From NCBI GenBank assembly GCA_018710905.1, contig DVIZ01000206.1, forward strand, positions 1 to 64,000: a stretch of 64,000 nucleotides of DNA. Reading direction: 5' to 3'. The notes beneath the pieces were generated by a model. That model was not told the DNA's origin. It worked only from the letters and a program-made list of their open reading frames with translations, and searched no databases. Within the stretch, counting starts at the first letter, position 1. Each line of letters opens with the position of its first letter. Both the position numbers and the translations under genes were made by a program. This DNA comes from Candidatus Scybalomonas excrementigallinarum (lineage in GTDB: Bacteria; Bacillota; Clostridia; Lachnospirales; Lachnospiraceae). Of this stretch, positions 9,142 to 16,876 are shown one piece after another.

Positions 9142-9155
9142 CGAACAAATGTTTG
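9142..9155 (-). promoter_or_regulatory. LexA (SOS) box upstream of recA
   Basis: CGAACAAATGTTTG matches the firmicute LexA/DinR consensus CGAACRNRYGTTYC at all but the last defined base. It lies just downstream of the recA -10, over the expected early transcribed region, where a repressor would block elongation or open-complex formation. Confidence 0.75.
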
Positions 9156-9167
9156 CTATATGTTCTT

Positions 9168-9196
9168 ATTGTAATATATGGCTTCCTATTTGTCAA
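9168..9196 (-). promoter_or_regulatory. promoter of recA-recX
   Basis: Perfect -35 TTGACA (9191-9196) and -10 TACAAT (9168-9173) are spaced by 17 bp on the leftward strand, immediately ahead of the LexA-type box. Confidence 0.8.
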
Positions 9197-9306
9197 TAGC
9201 GTTTCTAATTTTTCCTCTTATTTCTTTTATGATATCATATAGAAATTTATTTTTCAATTATTATAACATTTATTTTTAATATTATTTTTAAAATTAAACA
9301 AAGAAA

Positions 9307-9340
9307 AGCCGATTAACTTTCTTTTTAAGATTAACCGACT
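9307..9340 (-). terminator. terminator after cinA
   Basis: Arms 9307-9316 and 9331-9340 pair over ten positions with G-U wobbles (AGTCGGTTAA with TTAATCGGCT on the leftward strand), followed by TTTTCTTTG. It lies 10 bp past the cinA stop and closes the rimO-pgsA-cinA unit. Confidence 0.65.
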
Positions 9341-9350
9341 TTTCTTCCAT

Positions 9351-10625
9351 TTATTCTTCTTTTTCTCCTGCAAATCCGCCTTCATAATATTCGATTATCG
9401 CGTGATGCAATAATGTTAGAGCGCTTGCAACAGAGCTTTCACGAATTTTTCTTCTATTCCCTGTAAAATGGAATTCTTTCGCAAAAACTTTATCATGAAT
9501 ATAACAACCGATATAAACTAACCCAACAGGTTTTTCTTCTGTACCGCCTGTTGGTCCAGCGATTCCTGTTATGGACACTGCCACATCAGAATTATAAAGC
9601 AAAGCAGCACCTTTTGCCATTTCCTTTGCCGTCTCTTGTGAAACAGCGCCATATTCTTTTAACGTATTTTTCTTTACACCTACTAATTTTCTTTTTGCTT
9701 TGTTAGAATACGTAATAAACCCTTGTTTTAAAACATCAGAACAACCAGATACATTGACAATTCTTCCAGCCAGTAATCCACCAGTACAAGACTCTACTGT
9801 ACAAAGTTTTAACTCGTGTTTTTTCAAAAGTTCTACCACACTGTCTTCCAAGGCAATATTCTCTTCTTCTGTAAACACGAAGTTTCCAAACCGACTTTTT
9901 ATTTCCTTCACTACTGGATCTACAAGATCTTTTGCCTCATCCTCTGTTTTTCCCTTCGCTGTAACACGAATATGAACTTCTGCCTCTTTTGCATAAGGAG
10001 CAATCGTTGGATTTGTCTGCTTTTGCATAAGATCCGATAACTTATCTTCCACATAACTTTCTCCAAGTCCACCAATTTTTACCATAGCGGTATAAAAAAC
10101 ACTATCTTGGAGTTTAGAAAGATAAGGAACTACTTCTTGATTCATTAGCGGAATCAACTCGTTTGGAGGACCTGGGAGCAAAATAAATTTACAGTTATCG
10201 GTCTCTACAATTAAACCAGGAGCCGTTCCATTTTTATTATCAAGGACAATAGCTCCCTCTGGAATGTACGCCTGTTTCCAATTATTATGTGTAATATTAG
10301 CTAATTGGCGTTTTGCAAAATATTCTTGAATTCGCTCTCTTGTCCGAATATCCTCCACTAGTTCTAATTGACAAACTTTCGCAACCATCTCTTTTGTAAT
10401 ATCATCCATAGTAGGCCCAAGCCCTCCTGATAAAATTACGATGTCTGCCCGTTCTCTTGCCTGTTCTAACGCTTTTATAAGTCTCTCTTCATTATCTCCC
10501 ACTGTTGTTTGATAATAAATAGAATACCCAAGAGATGTACATTTCTCTGCCAAATAAGCACAGTTCGTATTCACAATGTTCCCCATTAAAATTTCTGTTC
10601 CAACAGAAATTAATTCCACTATCAT
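9351..10625 (-). CDS. cinA: CinA-family protein (nicotinamide-nucleotide amidase / competence-damage protein)
   Basis: Two-domain protein of 424 aa. The N-terminal molybdopterin-binding-like half (about 1-170) carries S-V-G-T-E-I-L-M-G and S-G-G-L-G-P-T-x-D-D. The C-terminal CinA domain (about 255-415) carries T-V-E-S-C-T-G-G and S-I-T-G-I-A-G-P-T-G-G. CinA proteins deamidate nicotinamide mononucleotide and in some species hydrolyse ADP-ribose; the role in competence is variable. The start overlaps the pgsA stop (ATGA), so it is coupled to pgsA. In many Firmicutes cinA stands directly beside recA; here it is a neighbour with its own terminator and lacks the SOS box. Confidence 0.9.
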   Translation of the reverse strand: MIVELISVGTEILMGNIVNTNCAYLAEKCTSLGYSIYYQTTVGDNEERLIKALEQARERADIVILSGGLGPTMDDITKEMVAKVCQLELVEDIRTRERIQEYFAKRQLANITHNNWKQAYIPEGAIVLDNKNGTAPGLIVETDNCKFILLPGPPNELIPLMNQEVVPYLSKLQDSVFYTAMVKIGGLGESYVEDKLSDLMQKQTNPTIAPYAKEAEVHIRVTAKGKTEDEAKDLVDPVVKEIKSRFGNFVFTEEENIALEDSVVELLKKHELKLCTVESCTGGLLAGRIVNVSGCSDVLKQGFITYSNKAKRKLVGVKKNTLKEYGAVSQETAKEMAKGAALLYNSDVAVSITGIAGPTGGTEEKPVGLVYIGCYIHDKVFAKEFHFTGNRRKIRESSVASALTLLHHAIIEYYEGGFAGEKEE

Positions 10626-11170
10626 TTCTTTTCGCTTCCTTCCATCATAACAGCTCTATTTTTATATAAATAATCCATTAAAGATACAACCGTAAGAACT
10701 AATGCGATATAAGTAAAAATCGTTTCAAGTGTTGCAAAAATACCGCCTAGGTCAACAATCAAAAGTAAAATTAAAATCATCTGTGACACCGTCTTAAATT
10801 TTCCCCAATAACTTGCTGCGATTACAACACCGTTATCAGATGCAACTAAACGGAATCCACTAATAATAAATTCTCTTGCAATAATGATAATAACAATCCA
10901 ACCAGCTAATCTGCCAAGATCTACAAAAGCGATCAAAGCAGAACATACTAATAATTTATCTGCTAGCGGATCCATAAATTTCCCAAAATTCGTAATCAAA
11001 TTCCATTTTCTTGCCAGATGACCGTCTAAATAGTCGGTAAAACTTGCTCCTGCAAACAAAAGAAACGCAATCCACTTTCCATAGGAAAGTTCATCACTCA
11101 TGTAAAGAAATACTAAAAAGAACGGAATCATAATAGTTCTTAATATTGTCAGTTTATTCGGTAAGTTCAC
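10622..11170 (-). CDS. pgsA: CDP-diacylglycerol-glycerol-3-phosphate 3-phosphatidyltransferase
   Basis: Membrane enzyme making phosphatidylglycerol phosphate, the committed step to phosphatidylglycerol and cardiolipin. The CDP-alcohol phosphotransferase motif D-G-x2-A-R-x8-G-x3-D-x3-D is complete (D49, G50, A53, R54, G63, D67, D71). Several membrane helices flank it, and length is 182 aa. The start is GTG with GAGAGGTG at good spacing, and it overlaps the end of rimO by 17 bp. Its stop overlaps the cinA start. The phospholipid head-group gene cdsA, supplying its CDP-diacylglycerol substrate, is also in this window near 59 kb. Confidence 0.92.
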   Translation of the reverse strand: MNLPNKLTILRTIMIPFFLVFLYMSDELSYGKWIAFLLFAGASFTDYLDGHLARKWNLITNFGKFMDPLADKLLVCSALIAFVDLGRLAGWIVIIIIAREFIISGFRLVASDNGVVIAASYWGKFKTVSQMILILLLIVDLGGIFATLETIFTYIALVLTVVSLMDYLYKNRAVMMEGSEKK

Positions 11171-12497
11171 GATAAATCACCTCTCCAATTAAGTCATATT
11201 CAGACGCACCAGTGATTTTTACATCTACGAAATCTCCAGAAATAATTTCCTCTTCTGATTTCACAAAAATGCATCCATCTACTTTTGGAGCATCTTTATA
11301 AGTTCTACCCACATAAATGTCTTCTTCAAATAAATAGCCTTCCACTAACACTCTTACTTCTTTTCCGATCATTTCTTGATCTTTTTCATAAGAAATTTCT
11401 TGTTGAAGTTCCATTAATTCATTTCTTCTGCTTTCTTTGATCTCTTCTGGAACTTGATCTGGAAAACTAGCTGCTGGAGTATCTTCTTCTTGAGAATACG
11501 TAAAGACACCTAAACGATCGAATTCCATTTCGTTTACAAAATCTAACATTCCTTCATGATCTTCTTGTGTCTCTCCTGGGAATCCTGTAATTAATGTAGT
11601 ACGAATTGCAATATCTGGCATAGCAGTTCTCAGTTTTTTCACAACTTCTACTAACTGTTCTCTACTTGTTCTTCTTCCCATACGTTTTAAGATCGTATTT
11701 TCTGAATGCTGAATTGGCATATCGATGTAATGACATACTTTTGGTTCTTTTACCATTGTTTCAATCAATTCATCTGTAATTTCTTCTGGGTAGCAATAAA
11801 GAAGACGAATCCATTCGATTCCTTCTATTTGACCTAAACGATGAAGAAGTTCTGGTAATTTCTTCTCTCCATAAATATCTTTTCCATAAAGTGTTGTTTC
11901 TTGTGCCACTAATACAAGTTCACGAGTTCCATTTTTTGCAAGACGTTCCGCTTCTTTTATCAACTGTTCCATTGGCACGCTACGGAATTTTCCTCGAACA
12001 CTTGGAATAATACAGTATGTGCAATGTTTGTCACAGCCTTCTGCTATTTTTAAATATGCAAGGTAACTACCTGTTGTAACAAGACGCTCCACATTTGATG
12101 TATCCGGAAGAGAATCCACATTATTAAAGATTTCCTCGCCATGCCCTACTAAGGCTTCATCGACTGCTTCTACAATCTTATCAAAACTTGTTGTTCCAAG
12201 CACCGCATCTACTTCTGTTAATTCTTTCCTAAACTCATCTTTATAACGCTCAGAAAGACATCCTGCCACAACTAATGCTTTTAACTTTCCTGTTTTTTTA
12301 AGCTCTGACACTTCAAGAATCGTTTCAATACTCTCTTCTTTTGCATCATGAATAAAACAGCAAGTGTTAACTACGATAACATCTGCTTCTTGCTCCTCAT
12401 TTGTAATTTCATATCCTCTTTGGGATAAAAGTCCTAACATCACTTCGCTATCCACAAGGTTTTTATCACAACCAAGGGAAATAAATAATACTTTCAT
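11154..12497 (-). CDS. rimO: ribosomal protein S12 methylthiotransferase RimO
   Basis: Radical-SAM enzyme that methylthiolates an Asp of ribosomal protein S12. Both iron-sulfur sites are visible: C10, C46 and C80 in the N-terminal UPF0004 domain, and C155-x3-C159-x2-C162 (C-D-K-H-C-T-Y-C) in the radical-SAM domain. A TRAM domain closes the protein. RimO rather than MiaB is favoured by S-L-G-C-D-K-N near the start and the Y-G-K-D-I-Y segment. An ATG two codons upstream is touched by the GGAG; the ATG at 12497 has better spacing, giving 447 aa. It leads the rimO-pgsA-cinA operon. Confidence 0.92.
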   Translation of the reverse strand: MKVLFISLGCDKNLVDSEVMLGLLSQRGYEITNEEQEADVIVVNTCCFIHDAKEESIETILEVSELKKTGKLKALVVAGCLSERYKDEFRKELTEVDAVLGTTSFDKIVEAVDEALVGHGEEIFNNVDSLPDTSNVERLVTTGSYLAYLKIAEGCDKHCTYCIIPSVRGKFRSVPMEQLIKEAERLAKNGTRELVLVAQETTLYGKDIYGEKKLPELLHRLGQIEGIEWIRLLYCYPEEITDELIETMVKEPKVCHYIDMPIQHSENTILKRMGRRTSREQLVEVVKKLRTAMPDIAIRTTLITGFPGETQEDHEGMLDFVNEMEFDRLGVFTYSQEEDTPAASFPDQVPEEIKESRRNELMELQQEISYEKDQEMIGKEVRVLVEGYLFEEDIYVGRTYKDAPKVDGCIFVKSEEEIISGDFVDVKITGASEYDLIGEVIYRELTE

Positions 12498-12526
12498 AAA
12501 CATCTCCTTTATTCTTTATTTTTTTC

Positions 12527-13381
12527 CTATTTTTTATTCCATTTGTTTTGAGCAGATTTTACACAATTATGCATTAACATAGCAATTGTCATAGGTCCAA
12601 CTCCGCCTGGTACTGGTGTAATCGCAGATACCTTTGATTCCACCTTCTCAAAATCCACATCCCCGCATAATTTATTGTTTTCATCTCGATGCATTCCGAC
12701 ATCAATTACAACAGCACCGTCTTTGATATAGCTTTCATCAAAAAATTTTGCTTTTCCAATGGCAGCAACAAAGATATCCGCTTGTTTTGTAATTTCTTTT
12801 AAATTCTGTGTATGTGAATGACAAATTGTCACAGTTCCATTTTCTTTTAATAGTAATAAAGCCATTGGTTTTCCAACAATATTGCTTCTTCCAACAACAA
12901 CACAGTTTTTTCCTGCTATTGTAATATCAGAACGCTTTAAAAGTTCAATAATTCCTGCGGGTGTACAAGAAATAAATCCTTCATTTCCTGTTGTAAGTGC
13001 TCCCATATTTTGATTATGGAAACCATCTACATCTTTTTGTGGAGAAATCGCCTGTGTAACCACATCCTCATTGATATGAGCTGGCAATGGAAGTTGTACT
13101 AAGATTCCATCGACACCATCCTCTTGATTCAATTTATGAACAAGATTTAAAAGTTCTTCTTGTGTTGTTTCCTCTGGAAGTTTATAAGTTCTTGATAACA
13201 TTCCAACATACTCACAAGCTTTTGTTTTATTTCTTACATAAATAGAAGATGCAGGATCATCACCTACTTGCACAACGGCAAGGCATACTTCTTTTCCTTG
13301 TTCCTTTAATTGTGCTACTTTAACCTTACATTCTTCTTTTATTTCTGTTGAAATTTTCTTTCCATCAATTATCTTTGCCAT
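12527..13381 (-). CDS. folD: methylenetetrahydrofolate dehydrogenase / methenyltetrahydrofolate cyclohydrolase
   Basis: Bifunctional enzyme interconverting 5,10-methylene-, 5,10-methenyl- and 10-formyl-tetrahydrofolate. Catalytic Y48-x3-K52 (Y-V-R-N-K), the Q-L-P-L-P segment, the P-x-K-D-V-D-G-F-H motif and the cofactor-binding G-R-S-N-I-V-G-K-P are all present. 284 aa is standard. Together with fhs just upstream it forms a one-carbon pair that can move formate into the folate pool. No acetyl-CoA-pathway genes are seen beside it. A terminator separates it from fhs, so folD is likely transcribed on its own or by read-through. Confidence 0.96.
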   Translation of the reverse strand: MAKIIDGKKISTEIKEECKVKVAQLKEQGKEVCLAVVQVGDDPASSIYVRNKTKACEYVGMLSRTYKLPEETTQEELLNLVHKLNQEDGVDGILVQLPLPAHINEDVVTQAISPQKDVDGFHNQNMGALTTGNEGFISCTPAGIIELLKRSDITIAGKNCVVVGRSNIVGKPMALLLLKENGTVTICHSHTQNLKEITKQADIFVAAIGKAKFFDESYIKDGAVVIDVGMHRDENNKLCGDVDFEKVESKVSAITPVPGGVGPMTIAMLMHNCVKSAQNKWNKK

Positions 13382-13473
13382 AGTTTCTTCCTTTCATAAG
13401 CTGCCATCATCCTTTTGGTGCCTTTTTTCTAATTCTAAAGTACTTTTCATTCTCTATCTTACACTCCTAGACA

Positions 13474-13514
13474 CAAAAAGGCAAGGAAACAATCAAAAAT
13501 CATCTCCTTGCCTT
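13474..13514 (-). terminator. terminator after fhs
   Basis: Ten-base arms AAGGCAAGGA (13478-13487) and TCCTTGCCTT (13505-13514) are followed on the leftward strand by a run of five Ts. It lies about 85 bp past the fhs stop and ahead of folD. Confidence 0.75.
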
Positions 13515-13599
13515 GCTTTTATTGCAATCGCTTATCCTTGTCTAGCAGACGTGAGAATCCTTCTATCTTAAATCATTCCCCCGTGCTTTTCAAAGCCAT

Positions 13600-15270
13600 T
13601 TAAAATAATCCTGTAATGACTCCATTTGTATCCACATCAATATTTTCTGCTGCTGGTTTCTTTGGAAGACCTGGCATCGTCATAATAGCTCCTGTAATCG
13701 CCACTACAAACCCTGCACCTGCAGAAACATACGCCTCACGAACATGAATTGTAAAACCAGTTGGTCTTCCAAGTTTCTTCGCATCATCGGATAAAGAATA
13801 TTGATTTTTTGCCATACAAACTGGAAAATCACCCATACCAAGACTTTCTATTTTATCAATTGCTTTTGCAGCCATTGGTGAATACGTAACACCTTCTGCT
13901 CCATAAATTTCCCTTGCAATGGTTTCAATTTTTTCGCGGATTGTTAAATCATCTCCATAAAGTGGTTGAAAATGACTTTCTTTCGTCTCTAATGTTTTAA
14001 TAACAGCTTTTGCAAGCTCTTCTCCACCTTCTCCGCCTTTTTCCCAAACATTTGCAAGAGCAAATTCGCAATTTCTTTCTTTGCAAAATTCCTCAACAAA
14101 AGCGATTTCTTCTTCTGTATCAGATACAAATTGATTTAATGTTACAATGACTGGAACGTTATACTTTTGCACATTTTCAATATGCTTTTCTAAATTGACA
14201 ATCCCCTTTTTTAAAGCCTCTAAATTTTCTTCTCCTAATTGTTCTTTTACAACACCACCATTATATTTTAAAGCTTTAATAGTAGCCACTAATACAACGG
14301 CATCTGGATGGAAAGAAGCTTTTCGACATTTAATATCAAAAAACTTTTCGGCCCCTAAATCTGCACCAAATCCAGCTTCTGTCACAAGAATATCCGCTAA
14401 TTTTAATCCCATTTTTGTGGCCTGCACACTATTACAACCATGGGCAATATTAGCAAATGGTCCACCATGAACAAATGCTGGTGTGTTCTCTAATGTCTGA
14501 ATTAAATTTGGTTTTAACGCATCTTTTAAAAGAGCTGCCATAGAACCAACTGCTTTTAAATCTTTTGCAGTGACCGGCTCTCCTTGATAGTTATAAGCCA
14601 CAATAATATTGCCTAAACGTCTCTTTAAATCGTCCATATCATTGGAAAGACATAAGATTGCCATAATTTCTGACGCTACTGTAATGACGAATCCATCTTG
14701 GCGAACGACTCCATCCATCTTATTTCCCATACCAATAATAATATTACGAAGAGCGCGATCGTTCATATCCACACATCGTTTCCATACAATTTGCTTTGGA
14801 TCAATTTGTAATGCATTTCCTTGTTGTAAGTGATTGTCAAGCAATGCCGCTAATAAATTATTTGCGGAAGTGATGGCGTGAAAATCTCCTGTAAAATGTA
14901 AGTTTAAATCTTCCATTGGAACAACTTGTGCATAGCCACCGCCAGCTGCTCCGCCTTTGATACCAAAACAAGGTCCTAAAGATGGCTCACGAAGAGCAAT
15001 TGCGGCTTTTTTCCCAAGGCGACTTAGCGCTTGTCCAAGCCCTACACTAATGGTTGTCTTTCCCTCTCCTGCTGGAGTTGGATTAATCGCTGTTACAAGA
15101 ACTAATTTCCCATCTGGTTTCTCTTTTAACTTATGCATTAACTCACTGGATAATTTTGCTTTATACTTTCCATATAACTCTAAATCATCTTCTACAATGC
15201 CAAGCTTTGCTGCCACATCTTTAATTGGAAGCATATTGGCTTCCTGCGCGATTTGAATGTCTGTCTTCAT
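13600..15270 (-). CDS. fhs: formate-tetrahydrofolate ligase
   Basis: ATP-dependent ligase producing 10-formyl-tetrahydrofolate from formate. The nucleotide-binding T-P-A-G-E-G-K-T lies near 65-72, followed by [19 protein letters not shown], the hallmark of the family. 556 aa matches the usual tetramer subunit. A near-consensus promoter lies upstream and a terminator downstream. It is divergent from fabV. In non-acetogens it supplies C1 units for purine synthesis and formyl-Met; which applies here cannot be decided from this window. Confidence 0.97.
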   Translation of the reverse strand: MKTDIQIAQEANMLPIKDVAAKLGIVEDDLELYGKYKAKLSSELMHKLKEKPDGKLVLVTAINPTPAGEGKTTISVGLGQALSRLGKKAAIALREPSLGPCFGIKGGAAGGGYAQVVPMEDLNLHFTGDFHAITSANNLLAALLDNHLQQGNALQIDPKQIVWKRCVDMNDRALRNIIIGMGNKMDGVVRQDGFVITVASEIMAILCLSNDMDDLKRRLGNIIVAYNYQGEPVTAKDLKAVGSMAALLKDALKPNLIQTLENTPAFVHGGPFANIAHGCNSVQATKMGLKLADILVTEAGFGADLGAEKFFDIKCRKASFHPDAVVLVATIKALKYNGGVVKEQLGEENLEALKKGIVNLEKHIENVQKYNVPVIVTLNQFVSDTEEEIAFVEEFCKERNCEFALANVWEKGGEGGEELAKAVIKTLETKESHFQPLYGDDLTIREKIETIAREIYGAEGVTYSPMAAKAIDKIESLGMGDFPVCMAKNQYSLSDDAKKLGRPTGFTIHVREAYVSAGAGFVVAITGAIMTMPGLPKKPAAENIDVDTNGVITGLF

Positions 15271-15382
15271 TGATTTAACCCAACCTTTCTACCTTGTGCA
15301 TCTTTGGCTCTTTCATAGCACTCCATAAGGCATCTTATTCTTTTTCACTCTACTATGTAAGTAAAATTTCTCCTATGTGTGC

Positions 15383-15412
15383 ATTATAGCAGAAATTTCA
15401 CTTGTTTGTCTA
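15383..15412 (-). promoter_or_regulatory. promoter of fhs
   Basis: Leftward -10 TATAAT (15383-15388), extended by TGC, with -35 TAGACA (15407-15412) 18 bp upstream. It lies about 113 bp before the fhs start. Confidence 0.65.
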
Positions 15413-15465
15413 TACACGATTCCCATTTTTACTTGCCTTCATCTTCAATGTATGTTAGTATTTAT

Positions 15466-15478
15466 TTTGAATATCAAA
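15466..15478 (+). promoter_or_regulatory. FabT-like palindromic operator upstream of fabV
   Basis: TTTGAATATCAAA is a palindrome with perfect five-base arms (TTTGA/TCAAA). It differs by one central base from the TTTGATTATCAAA core of the streptococcal FabT (MarR family) operator. It lies about 50 bp before the fabV start, next to TATACT (15492-15497), a possible -10. No regulator gene is in the window. Confidence 0.45.
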
Positions 15479-15526
15479 CTTTTATATTAAATATACTATC
15501 TGAAAATTAAAGGAGAACGGATAATT

Positions 15527-16690
15527 ATGATCATTGAGCCAAAGGTTAAAGATTTTATCTGCACAACTGCTCACCCAACTGGATGCGCAGAAAATGTTAA
15601 AGAGCAGATTGCCTATACAAAAAGTCAAGGAAAATTAGAAGGACCTAAAAATGTATTAGTCATTGGTTGTTCTACTGGATATGGACTTTCTTCTCGTATT
15701 GCAGCAGCTTATACTTATGGAGCCTCTACATTAGGCGTTATGTTTGAAAAACCTTCGAATGGCAGAAGAACGGCTACAGCTGGTTATTATAATACAAAGG
15801 CTTTTGAACAAATAGCCACAGCCGATCACCTTTATGCAAAAACAATTAATGGCGATGCTTTCTCCCGTGAAATAAAAGAAGAAACCATTCAAACAATTAA
15901 AGAAGATCTAGGAAAAGTCGATATGATTATCTATAGTCTTGCCGCTCCTAGAAGAAAAACGGAAGATGGCACTTTATATTCTTCTGCTTTAAAAACAATC
16001 GGCGAACCATTTACAAATAAATCTTTAAACCTTCGTAATAACGAAGTCACATCTGCCTCTATTGAACCTGCAACGGAGGAAGAAATTGCATCTACCGTAA
16101 AAGTTATGGGTGGAGAAGATTGGATGGATTGGATCAAAGCACTGTATGATGCAGGTGTTATGGCGGATAAAGTGATGACTCTTGCTTATTCTTATATTGG
16201 ACCCGATCTTACTTATCCTGTTTATTATGGTGGTACTATTGGAACAGCAAAACAACATCTTTATGCTTCCGCTTTCCAATTAAATGACCTTTATGCTTCG
16301 AAAGGATTAACCGCTTATGTTTCTGTTAACAAAGCTCTTGTCACTCAATCAAGTGCTGCGATTCCTATTGTTCCACTTTATATGGCACTTCTTTATAAGG
16401 TGATGAAAGAAAAAGACATTCATGAAGGATGTATCGAGCAAATCAATCGTCTCTTCCATGAAAAACTTATTGGAACTCCAATTGTTGATTCCGAAAATCG
16501 TATTCGACTTGATGATCTAGAATTAAGAGAAGATGTACAAGAAGAAATTAAAAAACGTTGGAACGAAGTTACAACGGAAAATGTAGAACAACTTGCAGAT
16601 ATGAAAGGATACTGGGAAGACTTCTATCATATTTTTGGATTTGGATTTTCCAATGTGGATTATACAAAAGATGTGGATCCTGTTGTATAA
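15527..16690 (+). CDS. fabV: FabV-type trans-2-enoyl-ACP/CoA reductase
   Basis: NAD(P)H-dependent enoyl reductase for the last step of the fatty-acid elongation cycle, or crotonyl-CoA-type reduction. The Rossmann segment I-G-C-S-T-G-Y-G-L-S-S-R spans about 47-58. The FabV active-site spacing Y-x8-K is met by Y233 and K242 in Y-Y-G-G-T-I-G-T-A-K. 387 aa is near the usual 395-400 and far from the 260-aa FabI class. AAAGGAG gives a firm start. It is a single gene, divergent from fhs, and ends before repeat copy A. Whether it acts on ACP or CoA thioesters cannot be settled. FabV enzymes are typically triclosan-tolerant. Confidence 0.93.
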   Translation: MIIEPKVKDFICTTAHPTGCAENVKEQIAYTKSQGKLEGPKNVLVIGCSTGYGLSSRIAAAYTYGASTLGVMFEKPSNGRRTATAGYYNTKAFEQIATADHLYAKTINGDAFSREIKEETIQTIKEDLGKVDMIIYSLAAPRRKTEDGTLYSSALKTIGEPFTNKSLNLRNNEVTSASIEPATEEEIASTVKVMGGEDWMDWIKALYDAGVMADKVMTLAYSYIGPDLTYPVYYGGTIGTAKQHLYASAFQLNDLYASKGLTAYVSVNKALVTQSSAAIPIVPLYMALLYKVMKEKDIHEGCIEQINRLFHEKLIGTPIVDSENRIRLDDLELREDVQEEIKKRWNEVTTENVEQLADMKGYWEDFYHIFGFGFSNVDYTKDVDPVV

Positions 16691-16790
16691 CTATTTCCTA
16701 TCATATAAAAAAAGCAAAGTGTACATCATTTGCGCATAGCGCTTTTCTATCGTATAAGATAACTTACTTTGTAAGGAATTCCCTATTAAT
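16691..16790 (+). repeat. dispersed intergenic repeat, copy A
   Basis: Most diverged of five related intergenic elements. It has ATTTCCTAT followed by ATAAAAAAAGC, then CAAAGTGTAC, GCGCATAGCGCTTTT, and TATAAGATAACTTACTTTG before AGGAATTCCCTATTA. The block order matches copies B-E. It lies between the convergent fabV and ftsK genes. Confidence 0.5.
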
Positions 16791-16798
16791 TAAATTAA

Positions 16799-16847
16799 AA
16801 AAAGTCGTAAATTCTCATTGATAAATCAAGGGAATTTACGACTTTTT
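16799..16847. terminator. bidirectional terminator between fabV and ftsK
   Basis: Sixteen-base complementary arms (16799-16814 and 16832-16847; core AAAGTCGTAAATTC / GAATTTACGACTTT) are flanked by A-run and T-run, serving both convergent genes. Confidence 0.85.
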
Positions 16848-16876
16848 TGATAACATACTAAAAATGTACTAAAAAT

